Below are positions 11,462 to 21,626 of a stretch of DNA of 64,000 nt, in pieces; within the stretch, counting starts at the first letter, position 1; each line of letters starts with the position of its first letter. The notes below the pieces were generated by a model, which ran no database searches, had not been told where the DNA came from, and saw only the letters and a list, made by a program, of their open reading frames with translations. The translations under genes were made by a program, and so were the position numbers. The stretch comes from Anastatus disparis (lineage: Eukaryota > Arthropoda > Insecta > Hymenoptera > Eupelmidae). Where the stretch lies: the NCBI GenBank assembly GCA_017163975.1, contig JAFFSR010000240.1, positions 992,001 to 1,056,000 on the forward strand, written 5' to 3'.

Positions 11462-12045
11462 GCGAATTCCATACGCCATCGGGAAAAAGTCCGTTAAGTT
11501 TATGGAATTATTGCTACTTTGTTACGCAAGGAAAACGTGCGTGGCGTTGCCGGTAGAGTTGCTTGAATACAAGGCATATGTCCACAACGCATGCGCAAGG
11601 AACCGTAGCGGTAGAAAAGGCAAGGAATGATTCCCGATTTGTTCGCTCCGTGTATAAACGACTTTAACAAAACAACAAAGACACACAAAGAGTCTGCACA
11701 AGCTAGGCATGGCGCGCTAGCTTGTAACGATTCTCTAAAACGAATTGTCATTTATACACGGAGCGAACAAATGGGGAATACTTCCTTGCGCCCTCTACTG
11801 CTACACATCCGTACGTACGTTTTTGGAAATAGGCCTTGCGTACAAGCAACGATTCCATAAGGCATCGGGAAAAAGTCCGAACGCTCTATAAGCGTTCGGA
11901 CTTTTTCCTATAAGCGTTCGGACTTTTTCCCGATGGGTTATGGAATCGTTGCTTATACACAAGGTCTATTTCCAAAAACATGTGTACGGAACTATTGCAG
12001 TAGAGGGCGCAAGGAAGTATTCCCGATTTGTTCGCTCCGTGTAAT
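11462..12045. mobile_element. Three-copy inverted module (composite foldback MITE)
   Basis: A module bounded by ATCGGGAAAAAGTCCG and ATTCCCGATTTGTTCGCTCCGTGTA occurs three times: plus orientation at about 11477-11655, inverted at 11753-11892, and plus again at 11900-12042. Copies 2 and 3 form a perfect-centred palindrome around AGCGTTCGGACTTTTTCC. It is richer in GC than its surroundings. No coding frame is credible. Termini and target duplication were not resolved. Confidence 0.75.
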
Positions 12046-12683
12046 GAGACAACCACGCGCTCAATAAATGAAACAATTATTAAAATAAATAATTAAATCA
12101 AAATAATTGGTAGGAACGTTACAATATATTATATTAAAAAGATGTATCTTATTTTTTTCTATAAATTTTATTTTATATACTTTTTTTCAAAATTCGTTTT
12201 TTTCAAGTTATTACCAAAAAATCATTTTTTCAACCTCTAAAGGGATAACTGTTTTAAAACCGCTCGAACGATTTTTTTTAAAACTGTCTACATTTATTTG
12301 TATTATTGTTTTAAATCATCCCCCGTCGGAATGATTCAGATCAAATAAAAACTTTATACAAAACTTTACTTTTAAGCTACTGAACTATAAAATAATTTAT
12401 TTTCTTGTAACTTTTGATAAATTATCCTATCCAAAACTTTGAAAAGTATAAATTAATGAAAATATGTCTTTTTCACATTGCATAAATTTCTTCGAAATCA
12501 ATCAACTTAATTCACAAGAAAAATTTAAAGAATTATAAATTTGTTTTTTCAAGTAAATACAATAAATTCAAACCTCCTGTTGAAAGTTGCGGTAAAAGTT
12601 ACAATGAAAAAAAGAAATAAGATTAACTTTTAATGCTTTTGCGTTTGTAAATGATTTGTTTTAATATTCTTTAAATATCAAAT
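12046..12683. other. AT-rich DNA, nothing recognised
   Basis: No coding or repeat structure could be supported; the short open frames are of random length. Confidence 0.6.
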
Positions 12684-12858
12684 AGCGAGCGCGAAGTGCG
12701 AGCGTTTTCGGTCGTGCCTTATACGCAAGAAGCGAAGTATTTTGCATGCCTTGCATCACGAAGCGATGGAAGGCCCGAGAGCATTTCAGGCATTTCAGGG
12801 CTCTGAAAGCACCAAGGTGTGAACCACAGCGGCCCAAAGGGCCGCTGTGGCGAGCTAG
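12684..12858 (+). mobile_element. Candidate Helitron 3' end with strong hairpin
   Basis: A GC-rich block begins GCGAGCGCGAAGTGCGAGCG and ends with a perfect 12-bp stem (12824-12835 / 12839-12850, loop AAA). Four bases later comes CTAG (12855-12858), followed by T. A hairpin shortly before CTRR and insertion before T is the Helitron 3' signature. The 5' end (TC after A) was not located, and no Rep/helicase is present, so this would be a non-autonomous or truncated copy. Confidence 0.5.
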
Positions 12859-13569
12859 TTCTCAATACACATTATCAAATAAGTAACCCATCCAAACTAC
12901 CCAAGAGTGGTCTAAACATATTTTTAAACAAAAGGCCCGACATTGAAGAAATTCCTTGATAGAATATTCTAACAAAATATTTTTACAAATTGAAACCTGC
13001 AAATCTTAAATAGTGTCGTTTACTTTTGCTAATTTTATGAAAAATTTTGGAATTCTTTTTTTTTAAGGTTATTCCGTCGTCAGCTATAATTTGTTAATTA
13101 TGAAAATTAAAAAAAAACGTATAATCTTTTGAAACTTTCAACAAAGTGAGTTTTTATTTTAAATTTCAGATAGCTTTTCCGCTTGTTTTTCTACAATATA
13201 TCTACTTAAAATTCATCTTTATATTGCTATTAGACCTAAAACGATAATTAAACTAAAAATAATAAAAATTTTAATTTTCGTTAAATTCAAATTTCTATCG
13301 TTTTTTTAATCTTATTAATACACTATCATTTTGATTTTTTTTAAATGCACGCAATTTGTAAACTTACTAGGATAACATCAAAAGAAAAAACCAAAACTCT
13401 ATTTCCATCCAAATTAAAAACCTTCGCTGCAACATTCCACTTTTACTTTTCAAAAGCTTATATATTACATTTGTGTATAGTACTTTTAATTAGTAAATAC
13501 ATTGCTCCACCTTAAAACAATATATGAATGACATCAAAAAATTAATTGTAGCTTTGGAATAAATAGAAT
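12859..13569. other. AT-rich DNA, nothing recognised
   Basis: No gene, RNA or terminal repeat seen. Confidence 0.55.
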
Positions 13570-14250
13570 AATTATAGATGTTGTAAAAAAGAAAGTAGAA
13601 GAAGAAATAATGGGAAGAGTAGTTTTATGTAACTTAACAATCGGCGAAATAAAGATTAAAAAAATTGTTGAAGTAATCAAAGGAAAGGAATACGATTATA
13701 TTGATATAAACAATAACTGTAATGACAAAGCTTTACTTTCAGCAGAAAATGTTCTAGTTTTAATGCATTAGAAAATTCGAGTATCATATTATTTTGTTAA
13801 TTCGTTAACAGGGGAAGAAAAAGCTGAAATTGTAAACGAAAACTTAAAAAAATTGGAATGAAAGTATATGCTAACAATCATTATGATCATTATTTTTTGC
13901 ACCCTTTAACAGAAAATCCTTTATATATTATTTGTGGCTCATGTCATTTTTTGAAATTAATTTATATTTAATAGATTTGTATGACAAAAGTAATAAATTA
14001 ATATCATGGAAATTTTTAGAAAAAATGATTAATTATCAAGAAAAAACTAGCTGCTCAAACTCTTAATGGGAATGTCAATGTAACTCTTTCATATTTGAAA
14101 AATAGACGAAAAATTCGAAAATAGTAAATGAATTTTTGATCTTTTTTATTATAATAAACAGCGCTTTTGATATATTAAATAGTATTATAGAAAAATTCAT
14201 GAGTAATGATTCAAAGGATCCTATCCTATTAATAATTGAAAAAATAAAAA
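13570..14250 (+). pseudogene. P-element-like (THAP9-type) transposase fossil
   Basis: In successive frames the plus strand gives segments in the order expected for P-type transposases: KKKVEEEIMGR, LTIGEIKIKKIVEVIKGKEYDYIDI (family form has D-E-M at the start of the RNase H-like core; here Gly replaces the Asp), ENVLVLMH, FVNSLTGEEKAEIVNENLKKL, HYDHYFLHPLTENPLYII, then SCHFLKLIYI, ISWKFLEKMINYQEK, LAAQTLNGNVNVTLSYLK and INSAFDILNS. At least three frame changes and several stops separate them, so it is long dead. Both N-terminal THAP domain and C-terminus are absent. Assignment is from motif recognition; a profile search would settle it. Confidence 0.75.
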
Positions 14251-14257
14251 AACTGAC

Positions 14258-14297
14258 GTGGCAGTCTTTGTGACTGGCCAACAGAAGTGAAACTTCT
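14258..14297 (+). repeat. Hairpin-bearing repeat motif, copy 2
   Basis: GTGGCAGTC, then GACTGGCCAACAGAAGTGAAACTTCT; it matches the inverted copy at 5378-5421 and lies directly after the P-like fossil. The last 15 bases form a small hairpin. Confidence 0.5.
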
Positions 14298-15306
14298 TTA
14301 TGAAATTATAGAACTCATAAATGTTTATTTGATTTCGATCACTGTTTTATTTAATTTTAAAATAATTTTAAATTTAGTTAATTAAGGAATTTTTTTAAAT
14401 TGTAAATAAAATAATGTATGAAATTTCTGTTAATAATAATATTTATTTTACAAAAATACAATAATAATTTAATTTTCTTCGCTGTTATCAAATAACTATT
14501 AACATTTGTAGCAACAGTAATGTTTGAAATGATTGGTTTGTGATAGCTAAAATAAGAAATGTTTGTTTGTTTGAGCCCCTCTCTTACCTATAGGTAAGTT
14601 GTTTAAAAACTCCAATTAAAAAGATAGAAAATAAAGGGAAAAATGAATCAAATCGAAGTAAAAATATTCACGTTAAAATCGAAGGTAATTAAAATGCAAT
14701 GCTATTAATATCAATTAATTATTTGTTTTTAAATTAAAATAAAATTTATGAATTGTTTTTGCTGACTGACCAGAAGAATTCTTTTTGAAAAATCATGCTG
14801 TTTTTTTTTTTGTCATTTAATATTTCTTTTTGCTGTTGGTAATATGGGTCAATAAAATACAATAATCAAACTAGAATAACAACACTCTTTGCAGCTAATA
14901 AAAACTCTCTTTATAAAAAATCGTAGTTACGTTCTTCAAAGTAGGAAAACTTTCTCATGAAGCGGACAAAAAAGACTAACTTAAAAAGGGCAAAAATTTT
15001 TAAGCTTGAAGACAAGGAGAGAAAGGGAAACCAAAACTGTTTTATGGTGTATATAGATTATATAGTATAGGTGTATCGATGCACTTATATTCTAACATTT
15101 ACATAAAAAAATTGTTTTTAACAGATGTAAACAATAATTCATTTTCAGAGTATTAATTTTGATGAATAAAGTTCATTTTAAATTATCAAAATTAAAATCA
15201 TACATGATTGTTACTCGCTTATAAGATCTAAATTATTAAAGTAGTTATATCCTAAATAAATATTTTCTAAAATGATTTCGAAACTTTTAACAATAGTACA
15301 TTGTTA
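14298..15306. other. AT-rich DNA, nothing recognised
   Basis: No coding or structured RNA signal seen. Confidence 0.55.
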
Positions 15307-15413
15307 ACCAAGGGAGTAAAATAGGTAATTTTTGCCCGAGTCGAGTTTGACGCCTGAGCGAAGCGAGGGCGACAATAAAGACGAGGGCAAAAACACCTTT
15401 ACTTCCGTGGATA
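15307..15413. mobile_element. Short palindromic MITE-like repeat
   Basis: The left part CCAAGGGAGTAAAATAGGTA..TTTTTGCCC is inverted at the right as GGGCAAAAACACCTTTACTTCCGTGG. The centre holds a GC-rich GAGCGAAGCGAGGGCG motif. Similar GGGAGTAAA ends recur at 35.25 kb. Confidence 0.6.
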
Positions 15414-15580
15414 ACATATTACTTTTTCATACACGAAGGGCGTCCAATTCAGCCACATTGAATATAAATTCATTAATAATACATAAAATAACGGCATTAA
15501 TAGATGATAAAATCAAAATGAAAATGTGAAAATAAGACTGTCGAATTGCATAATTAAAAAAAATCTAAAATTAAAGAAAT

Positions 15581-16248
15581 TACCCATGAACCCATCAGCC
15601 CGTCGACAGATAAACTCATCAAACCCGATGATCCATCGACCCATGAATCTATTGACCCATCATCCTGCCGATCCACGTACCTTGTGACCCATCTACCCAT
15701 GCAACCATCAACTTATTGAACCATGAACCTATCGATCCATTGATTTATTGACTAATGAACCCATTTACCCATGAACCCATCGATCCATAAACCTATTGAC
15801 CCATCGCTCCATCAACCCATCAACAAATTCATCCATCCACCCAACGGCCCATCAACCCATCGACATATTCATCTATCCACTCATCAACCCATCAACCCAT
15901 CGACAAATTCATCTATCCGCCCATTGGCTCACCAACCCATCAATAAATGCATCTATCCGCCTATCGACCCATAAACCCATCGACAAATTCATCCATCCAT
16001 CCAACGGCCCATCAACCCATCGACATATTTATCTATCCGCTCATCGACCCATCAACCCATCGACAAAGTCATCTATCCACCCATCAGTCCATAAACCCAT
16101 CGACGTATTCATTTATCGTCCCATCGTCATATTTATCGATCTGCGCATCGAACCATTGAACCGTCATTTCATCGTCCCATGAATCCACCCATGAATTCAT
16201 TGAATTACGCACCCATTACTCAATTTATACATCGACTCATCCACCATT
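15581..16248. repeat. CCCATCGA-type minisatellite
   Basis: A long array of imperfect units built on CCCATCRACCCATCGACA, with higher-order repeats of about 96 bp in the central part (ACAAATTCATCCATCCACCCAACGGCCCATC and relatives). It is open in several frames simultaneously, as expected for a repeat and not a gene. Confidence 0.9.
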
Positions 16249-16952
16249 AAGTGTAGCTCTAAGACACGAAAAGTAAATTTCTTATTGGAAATACAGTAAA
16301 AATCTATGTCGCTTATTAGAAAACTACTTTTTTACCCTTGGGTAAAAAAGAGCTATTTTAGCCTCTAAGAATAGACATCAAAAATTGAATTTCTCGCCCT
16401 GAGTGTGAAAAAATTAATTATGCATGTAATGGATATTCTAGCGGAATCTCAGAACATTTTACCACATAGTTTCTGAATTATACTAAATCAAAGTTGACCT
16501 CTTTTTAAGATATTTAGCTAAAAAAAATTTTTTTAAATGTTGTAGCTAAATAATAATGTCCCTTGTCAAGAAACTATTGAAAATTTAGATACAACTAATT
16601 TATGTAGAAATACATTGTATTTAAGAATATGGAGAGATTAATATTAATATTAATCGACTCCGATTTAGCAAAATTTAGAAACTGTATGATGAAGTGTACT
16701 GAAATTATAATAAAATATCTATCACTAAGTACAAATAATTTTGCTGAAAAATTTCGTAATTATCTTGAATAATATCAATTTCTTATTTATTTAGGATGTA
16801 ACTTAAATAGGACCTTAAATCTTTGGATCTCCAAGTTTTTAATTCTATTTTTATTTACATGCAAAATGAGAAAGGATCAGCTGAGCTATTTAGGAGAGAA
16901 ATAACGATCAATCATAGCGCATGCGAGAGAAAAAACACTTCCCTCTAAGCTA

Positions 16953-17014
<62 letters not shown>

Positions 17015-17396
17015 AGTTTAATACAAATGATCTCAGAACTAAACAAATTATCAACTCAGCGCTGCGTTGCAGTTTTATCTTACACTTTGATAATGTAGGG
17101 ATCACTAAATACCTCTTAAAGATAATTACCAACAATTGCTATTACAGTTTAATGAATAAAAAAATATAAATTCATGTATATCTATTCTATAATTGAATAT
17201 GTAATTTAATGAATATCCTTATTAAAAGAAAAACCAAATCTTTTATTTAATTGCAATATTTTTAACAGTAGTATTGCGGGTAAAACTATAGATGGCGATA
17301 GTGGTTTCATTTTAATTTCAATAACTTTTTTCTCATAAGCAAGTTGTTTCTAAATAATTATTTATCTCAATTTTACTTTTAAAATAATTAATTCAC
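16249..17396. other. AT-rich DNA with a CT microsatellite
   Basis: No genes recognised; contains the (CT)n at 16957-17011. Confidence 0.55.
16957..17011. repeat. (CT)n microsatellite
   Basis: An uninterrupted CT run of about 27 units. Confidence 0.96.
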
Positions 17397-17399
17397 TTA

Positions 17400-18112
17400 C
17401 AAGGAGAGTATTACTTCTTGGGTCATGGATCTTGTTATAACTTGTGGATATGTTTTTACACATAAAATTATGAAGAAAGCCGCGAGCATTCGGTCAAACG
17501 CTCAATCATTCCAAAATTATGAGCTATTTGTTCAATTTTTAAAGATTTCTTTGAAAAATCATTGTTTATAATAATAAATATTACTCTCCAATGAGAACTT
17601 CTAAGTTCATTCTGTAATATTCTAGTAAAAGTTGAGATTAAATTCTTTTCATTAAAAAAAAAACATGTTCAAAAAGCTCAACCCGTTCAAAAGTTATAGG
17701 GAAATAAAAACTGTTATGAAAATTATTATAATAATTGTTATAAAAATTAAAAAGTTGTTATAAGAATTATCGTGCTGATTTTTTTTTCATGTTTTTCATT
17801 TTGCTATAACTTTTGAACGGGTTAAGCTTTTTGAACGTTTTCTTTTAATCAAAAGGATTTAATCTCAACTTCTACTAGAATATTGCAGAATGATCTTAGA
17901 AGCTCTCATTGGAGAGTAATATTCGTTATTATAAACAATGATTTTTCGAAGAAATCTTTGAAAATTAAACAAAATAGCTCATAATCTTGGGATGATCGAG
18001 CGTTAGACGGCGTTAGACCGAATGCTCGCATCTTTTTTCATAATTTTATGTATAAAAACATATCCGCAAGTTACAACAAAATCCATGACCCAAGGAAGTG
18101 ATAATCTCCTTG
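17400..18112. mobile_element. 713-bp foldback MITE, TTA duplication, CAAGGAGAG ends
   Basis: It begins CAAGGAGAGTATTACTTC and ends in the inverted form (ATAATCTCCTTG), flanked by TTA (17397-17399, 18113-18115). The arms are complementary over about 330 bp to a centre near 17750. A related element with the same ends and TTA duplication is at 54178-54841. There is no coding capacity. TTA target choice would fit PIF/Harbinger, but the ends are not typical, so the superfamily is left open. Confidence 0.88.
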
Positions 18113-18115
18113 TTA

Positions 18116-18814
18116 GTATTTTATATATTCATACAATTTTTAATTAAAAAATTTTTTTCAATATTTTTATATTCTTATAATGTATAGTCTAATCACTTTA
18201 TAATAAAATAAAAATTCCTTCATTTGTATTGTATATTTTAATTTATTTTGGTCATTTATATATTTATTTATTATGAAGTTATGAAAATAAATAAATTGTT
18301 AAGAAAGTTAACCTTTTTTGATCGGTATCCACATAAGTGGATGGATATCAAATGTATTAATATACAATTGCAAAACCATTAGATGCATTATCTTACTTAA
18401 TTAAAGAATTTCTAAATCAATCAGTAAGAAATTTGTTGAAAATAAAATATTTAATTTTTCAATGTAAAAAACCAACAATAAAATATTGTGTGTTCATTAT
18501 TGTAAAAAAAAAAAGATTAAAACGAAAACTAACGCAGTTTGTTTGTCTTTCAAAAATTTCGTTATAATGTATTATTTATACATAAAAATAATTTATGTAT
18601 AGCTCTGCGTGAGCTGAATCCGAAAAAATGTATCATTTGAAGTTAAATTTATTATCATGTTAAATTTGAAGAAGAGTATTTGAACTTTTAAAGTGAAAAG
18701 GTAAGTGTAATGTAATAACATGAATGCTAATTAATAAATTATTACTGAAAAAAATCATTTAAGCTTTTCAAGTGGAAAGGTAAGTTGAAAATGATGTAAT
18801 GAATTACAAAATAC
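18116..18814. other. AT-rich DNA, nothing recognised
   Basis: Two similar short blocks ending AAAGGTAAGT (about 18695-18710 and 18772-18786) form a partial duplication; no gene seen. Confidence 0.5.
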
Positions 18815-19074
18815 AATATTTTACTAATATTTATTTGAAGTATTTATTATAATAATTTGTAATTCATATATATATATATTTTTTTTTAATGATACAAAAA
18901 ATTTTTTTTCAGTATTGAATTAATATTAATAATTTTTAAAACATACAAATTGCTGATATTAATTCAACACTAAAATAAAAAATTTTGTATCATTTTATTA
19001 CATATCTTAAATTATTGTAATAATCAATACTTTAAATAAATATTATTAAAATACTGTATTTTACTTAAAAAGAA
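18815..19074. mobile_element. AT-rich foldback, about 125-bp arms
   Basis: The left arm (TACAAAATACAATATTTTAC then ATTTATTTGAAGTATT, AATGATACAAAAAATTTTTT, GAATTAATAT) is repeated inverted up to 19074. No clear target duplication was identified. Confidence 0.65.
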
Positions 19075-19477
19075 AAAACTAATTTTTCCTTTGCCATTTA
19101 TACTTTTTTATCCTGTAATAATTCACTGAAATTCAATAACTTTTATACTAAAATGCAGTGATGTTTTTACTGAAATTCAAATAGTAAATATTGTACTATT
19201 TTATTCAGCGAAATTTCACTAAACTCTAGTAGACCAATTTCACTCACCTACTCAGTGAAAATTTCACTAGACTTCATTGAAATTCCACTAGATTATATTT
19301 AGAGAGTACTTAATGAATACATTTTACTTTAATCCTAAAAGTCCCATGAAATTTCAGAATTTGAAATTGTTTAATTTAAAATCAATGAAGGAAATCATTA
19401 GTTTCGGAATATTTTTTGTATCTTACAAATACAAGTATCTCACTTAAGGTAATGTAATAGAGTATATATTTAATACA
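19075..19477. other. AT-rich DNA with short TTCACTARA repeats
   Basis: Several copies of TTTCACTARACT and TTCAGTGAAA lie between 19120 and 19300; no gene. Confidence 0.5.
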
Positions 19478-19479
19478 TA

Positions 19480-19694
19480 CTGTAAAACGGGGTGAAGAGA
19501 GCATTTTTGAATATATGATTTTCTAATTTTTTATGTTCTTTTATGTATGTATAATAATAATTTTTTGAACTTTTGTTAATAATTTACAAAAAATTATTAT
19601 TACACATAAACAAAAGTTCATAAAAAATTAGAAAATCATATGTTCAAAAATGCTCGCTTTACCCTACACCTGACCGCTTTACCCCGTTTCACGG
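19480..19694. mobile_element. 215-bp mariner-type MITE (TA duplication)
   Basis: Left end CTGTAAAACGGGGTGAAG, right end (inverted) CCGTGAAACGGGGTAAAG, TA on both sides (19478-19479, 19695-19696). The arms pair through GAGCATTTTTGAA..ATATGATTTTCTAA to the centre. The right arm holds an extra segment of about 24 bp near its end, ending in a second GGTAAAGCG. Confidence 0.85.
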
Positions 19695-20745
19695 TACTTA
19701 CCGATATTGCAGTTTCTCAAATTTTTAATCTTTATTCAAAAATTTTCTGAAATATTTCTATATTATGCTATTTATTAATTAAAACAAAAGACTGTAATAT
19801 AGAAATATTTTTAAAAAATTTGTTTTAATTTTACGATACATAAAACATTAATTAAAATTAATTAAATTATAAAGTTATATTTTATTTTAATTCATTGTTA
19901 TTAGCGATGGATTTAAGATATCTTGTATATATAGGATTATCAATTCAGATCATTTCAATTGTATAAACTGTTTCTTTCTAGTACAAAGAGAATTTTATCG
20001 CAATTAGAAAGAATATTACATTTTAATCTCGACTTATTTTACTTTTGATATCATGTTAAAGATTAATTGAATTTATATATATATATATATATATATAACG
20101 ATTAATTTCACAATTATTAAATTCATACTATTTGCTTGAATAAATTATTTAAAATAACAAAGTTTTTCAGACTAACAAAAATAATTTAGTATCATATTAC
20201 TACAGCCACATTGACTATTTCACCCTCTAAAAAAAGCCAAAAACAATAACAATAAAAAAAAATCTGAAGAAAAAGGTCATCCTCTTAAAGGATAAAAGTT
20301 TTGTTTTTTCTTCTTTCCCAAGCAGAGAGTTTTCCTCCTCATGCTTGCTCGTTTCTTTCATAATATTTTATATAGATATAATAGGCAAATAGGGGGACGT
20401 ACGGCATTAGGAAAAAAAAGAGAAAAAGTGTAGTAGGAGGAGGAGGAAGCAAGGCAAAGTAGTTAGAAAAGGTTCCAGCCTCCTCTCAAGCATTTTCTTT
20501 CCCCTTCCATCATCTCACTCACTTTTTTCCATTTTTTTTTCTTCTTCTACTTCTTCTTCTTCTTCTTCATCCCTCTTGCGTTCCCGCCCTTTTAACTTTA
20601 ACGCTATATATATAAGACTTTTTCTTTACTACAGCTATCTCTCTTTTCGTATGCGCGCCAGCTTATACTATCTCTGAAGATGTCTGCCTTGTTCACGCAT
20701 AACACGCTCCGGCAAAAACTTTGTAATGAGCGAAAAGAGAAAGAA

Positions 20746-20747
<2 letters not shown>

Positions 20748-20781
<34 letters not shown>
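20748..20781. repeat. (GA)n microsatellite
   Basis: An AGAG run of about 17 units. Confidence 0.93.
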
Positions 20782-20784
<3 letters not shown>

Positions 20785-21569
20785 GAAAGGAACGTTAGTA
20801 TATACGAAAGGGGGATGATGTTTGCAAATCATTAGTCTGTCGGTAAAAGCGCGCCTTACACGTGGAGAGAAAGAGAGAAGAAGAAGAAGTGGAGGGTAAG
20901 AAAACGAGACAGAATTGAGGCCGGAATAAAAAGAGAAGAGAGATACATTTATGTACGTGTATATAAAGAGGAGAAAAAGAGAAAGATAAAAAGAGGGTGA
21001 GTTTGAGAAATATATACAAAAGAGGGGTTAGTTGGAAACATCTCAACGCAAGCGCGTCAGCGCATAACGCAGAGTCTTGTCTTGTGTTCTGCAGATGAGT
21101 ACTAAGTAAATCGGGGGAAATGTACTTAGTAATTAAAAGAAAAAAAAATAGGAAAAAAAAGAGAGAAAGATAAGAATAGAAGAGAGAAAGTTTAAAGATG
21201 GTTGCGTAAGCACCTAACTACAATTATGGTGTTCTAGTAAAAACTTTATAAACGTCGTACACTTAGCTCTTTTTATTTTTCTTAGAGTTAAGAAAAAATA
21301 ATTTAAATACTTATTCTAAATGAATGATAAAAAAGGATATATTTCATTCAATTAAAATACAAAACTGTTGTAGCTAAGCTTTAATTTTAATTTTTTTTGT
21401 ATTTGAATAGTTTTAAGATTGCCATCATTACGTAACTGTTTTGATTGTAAAAAGAGTTGATTGATTTACAAAAATTTGATTGCTTAATCAAATGGTGTAT
21501 ATCAGCAAGTTTTCTTTCAGAGTAAATAAAAACCTACAGGAACATTTTTTAAATAATATGCACATAACG

Positions 21570-21570
<1 letters not shown>

Positions 21571-21620
<50 letters not shown>
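21571..21620. repeat. (TA)n microsatellite
   Basis: An uninterrupted TA run of about 25 units. Confidence 0.96.

Positions 21621-21626
<6 letters not shown>

Noticed and set aside
11339..11860. Small frames on both strands
   Set aside because: They lie across the three-copy inverted module and mirror each other.
12824..12850. Bacterial-type terminator or bacterial contamination
   Set aside because: A strong GC hairpin but no T-run after it, and the surroundings are AT-rich eukaryotic DNA with no bacterial genes.
15771..16182. Overlapping open frames rich in His, Pro and Ser
   Set aside because: Three frames of the same minisatellite are open at once, so none is evidence of coding.
15581..16248. 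CRISPR-like array
   Set aside because: Units are contiguous and degenerate, with no unique spacers between constant repeats; it is a minisatellite in eukaryotic DNA.
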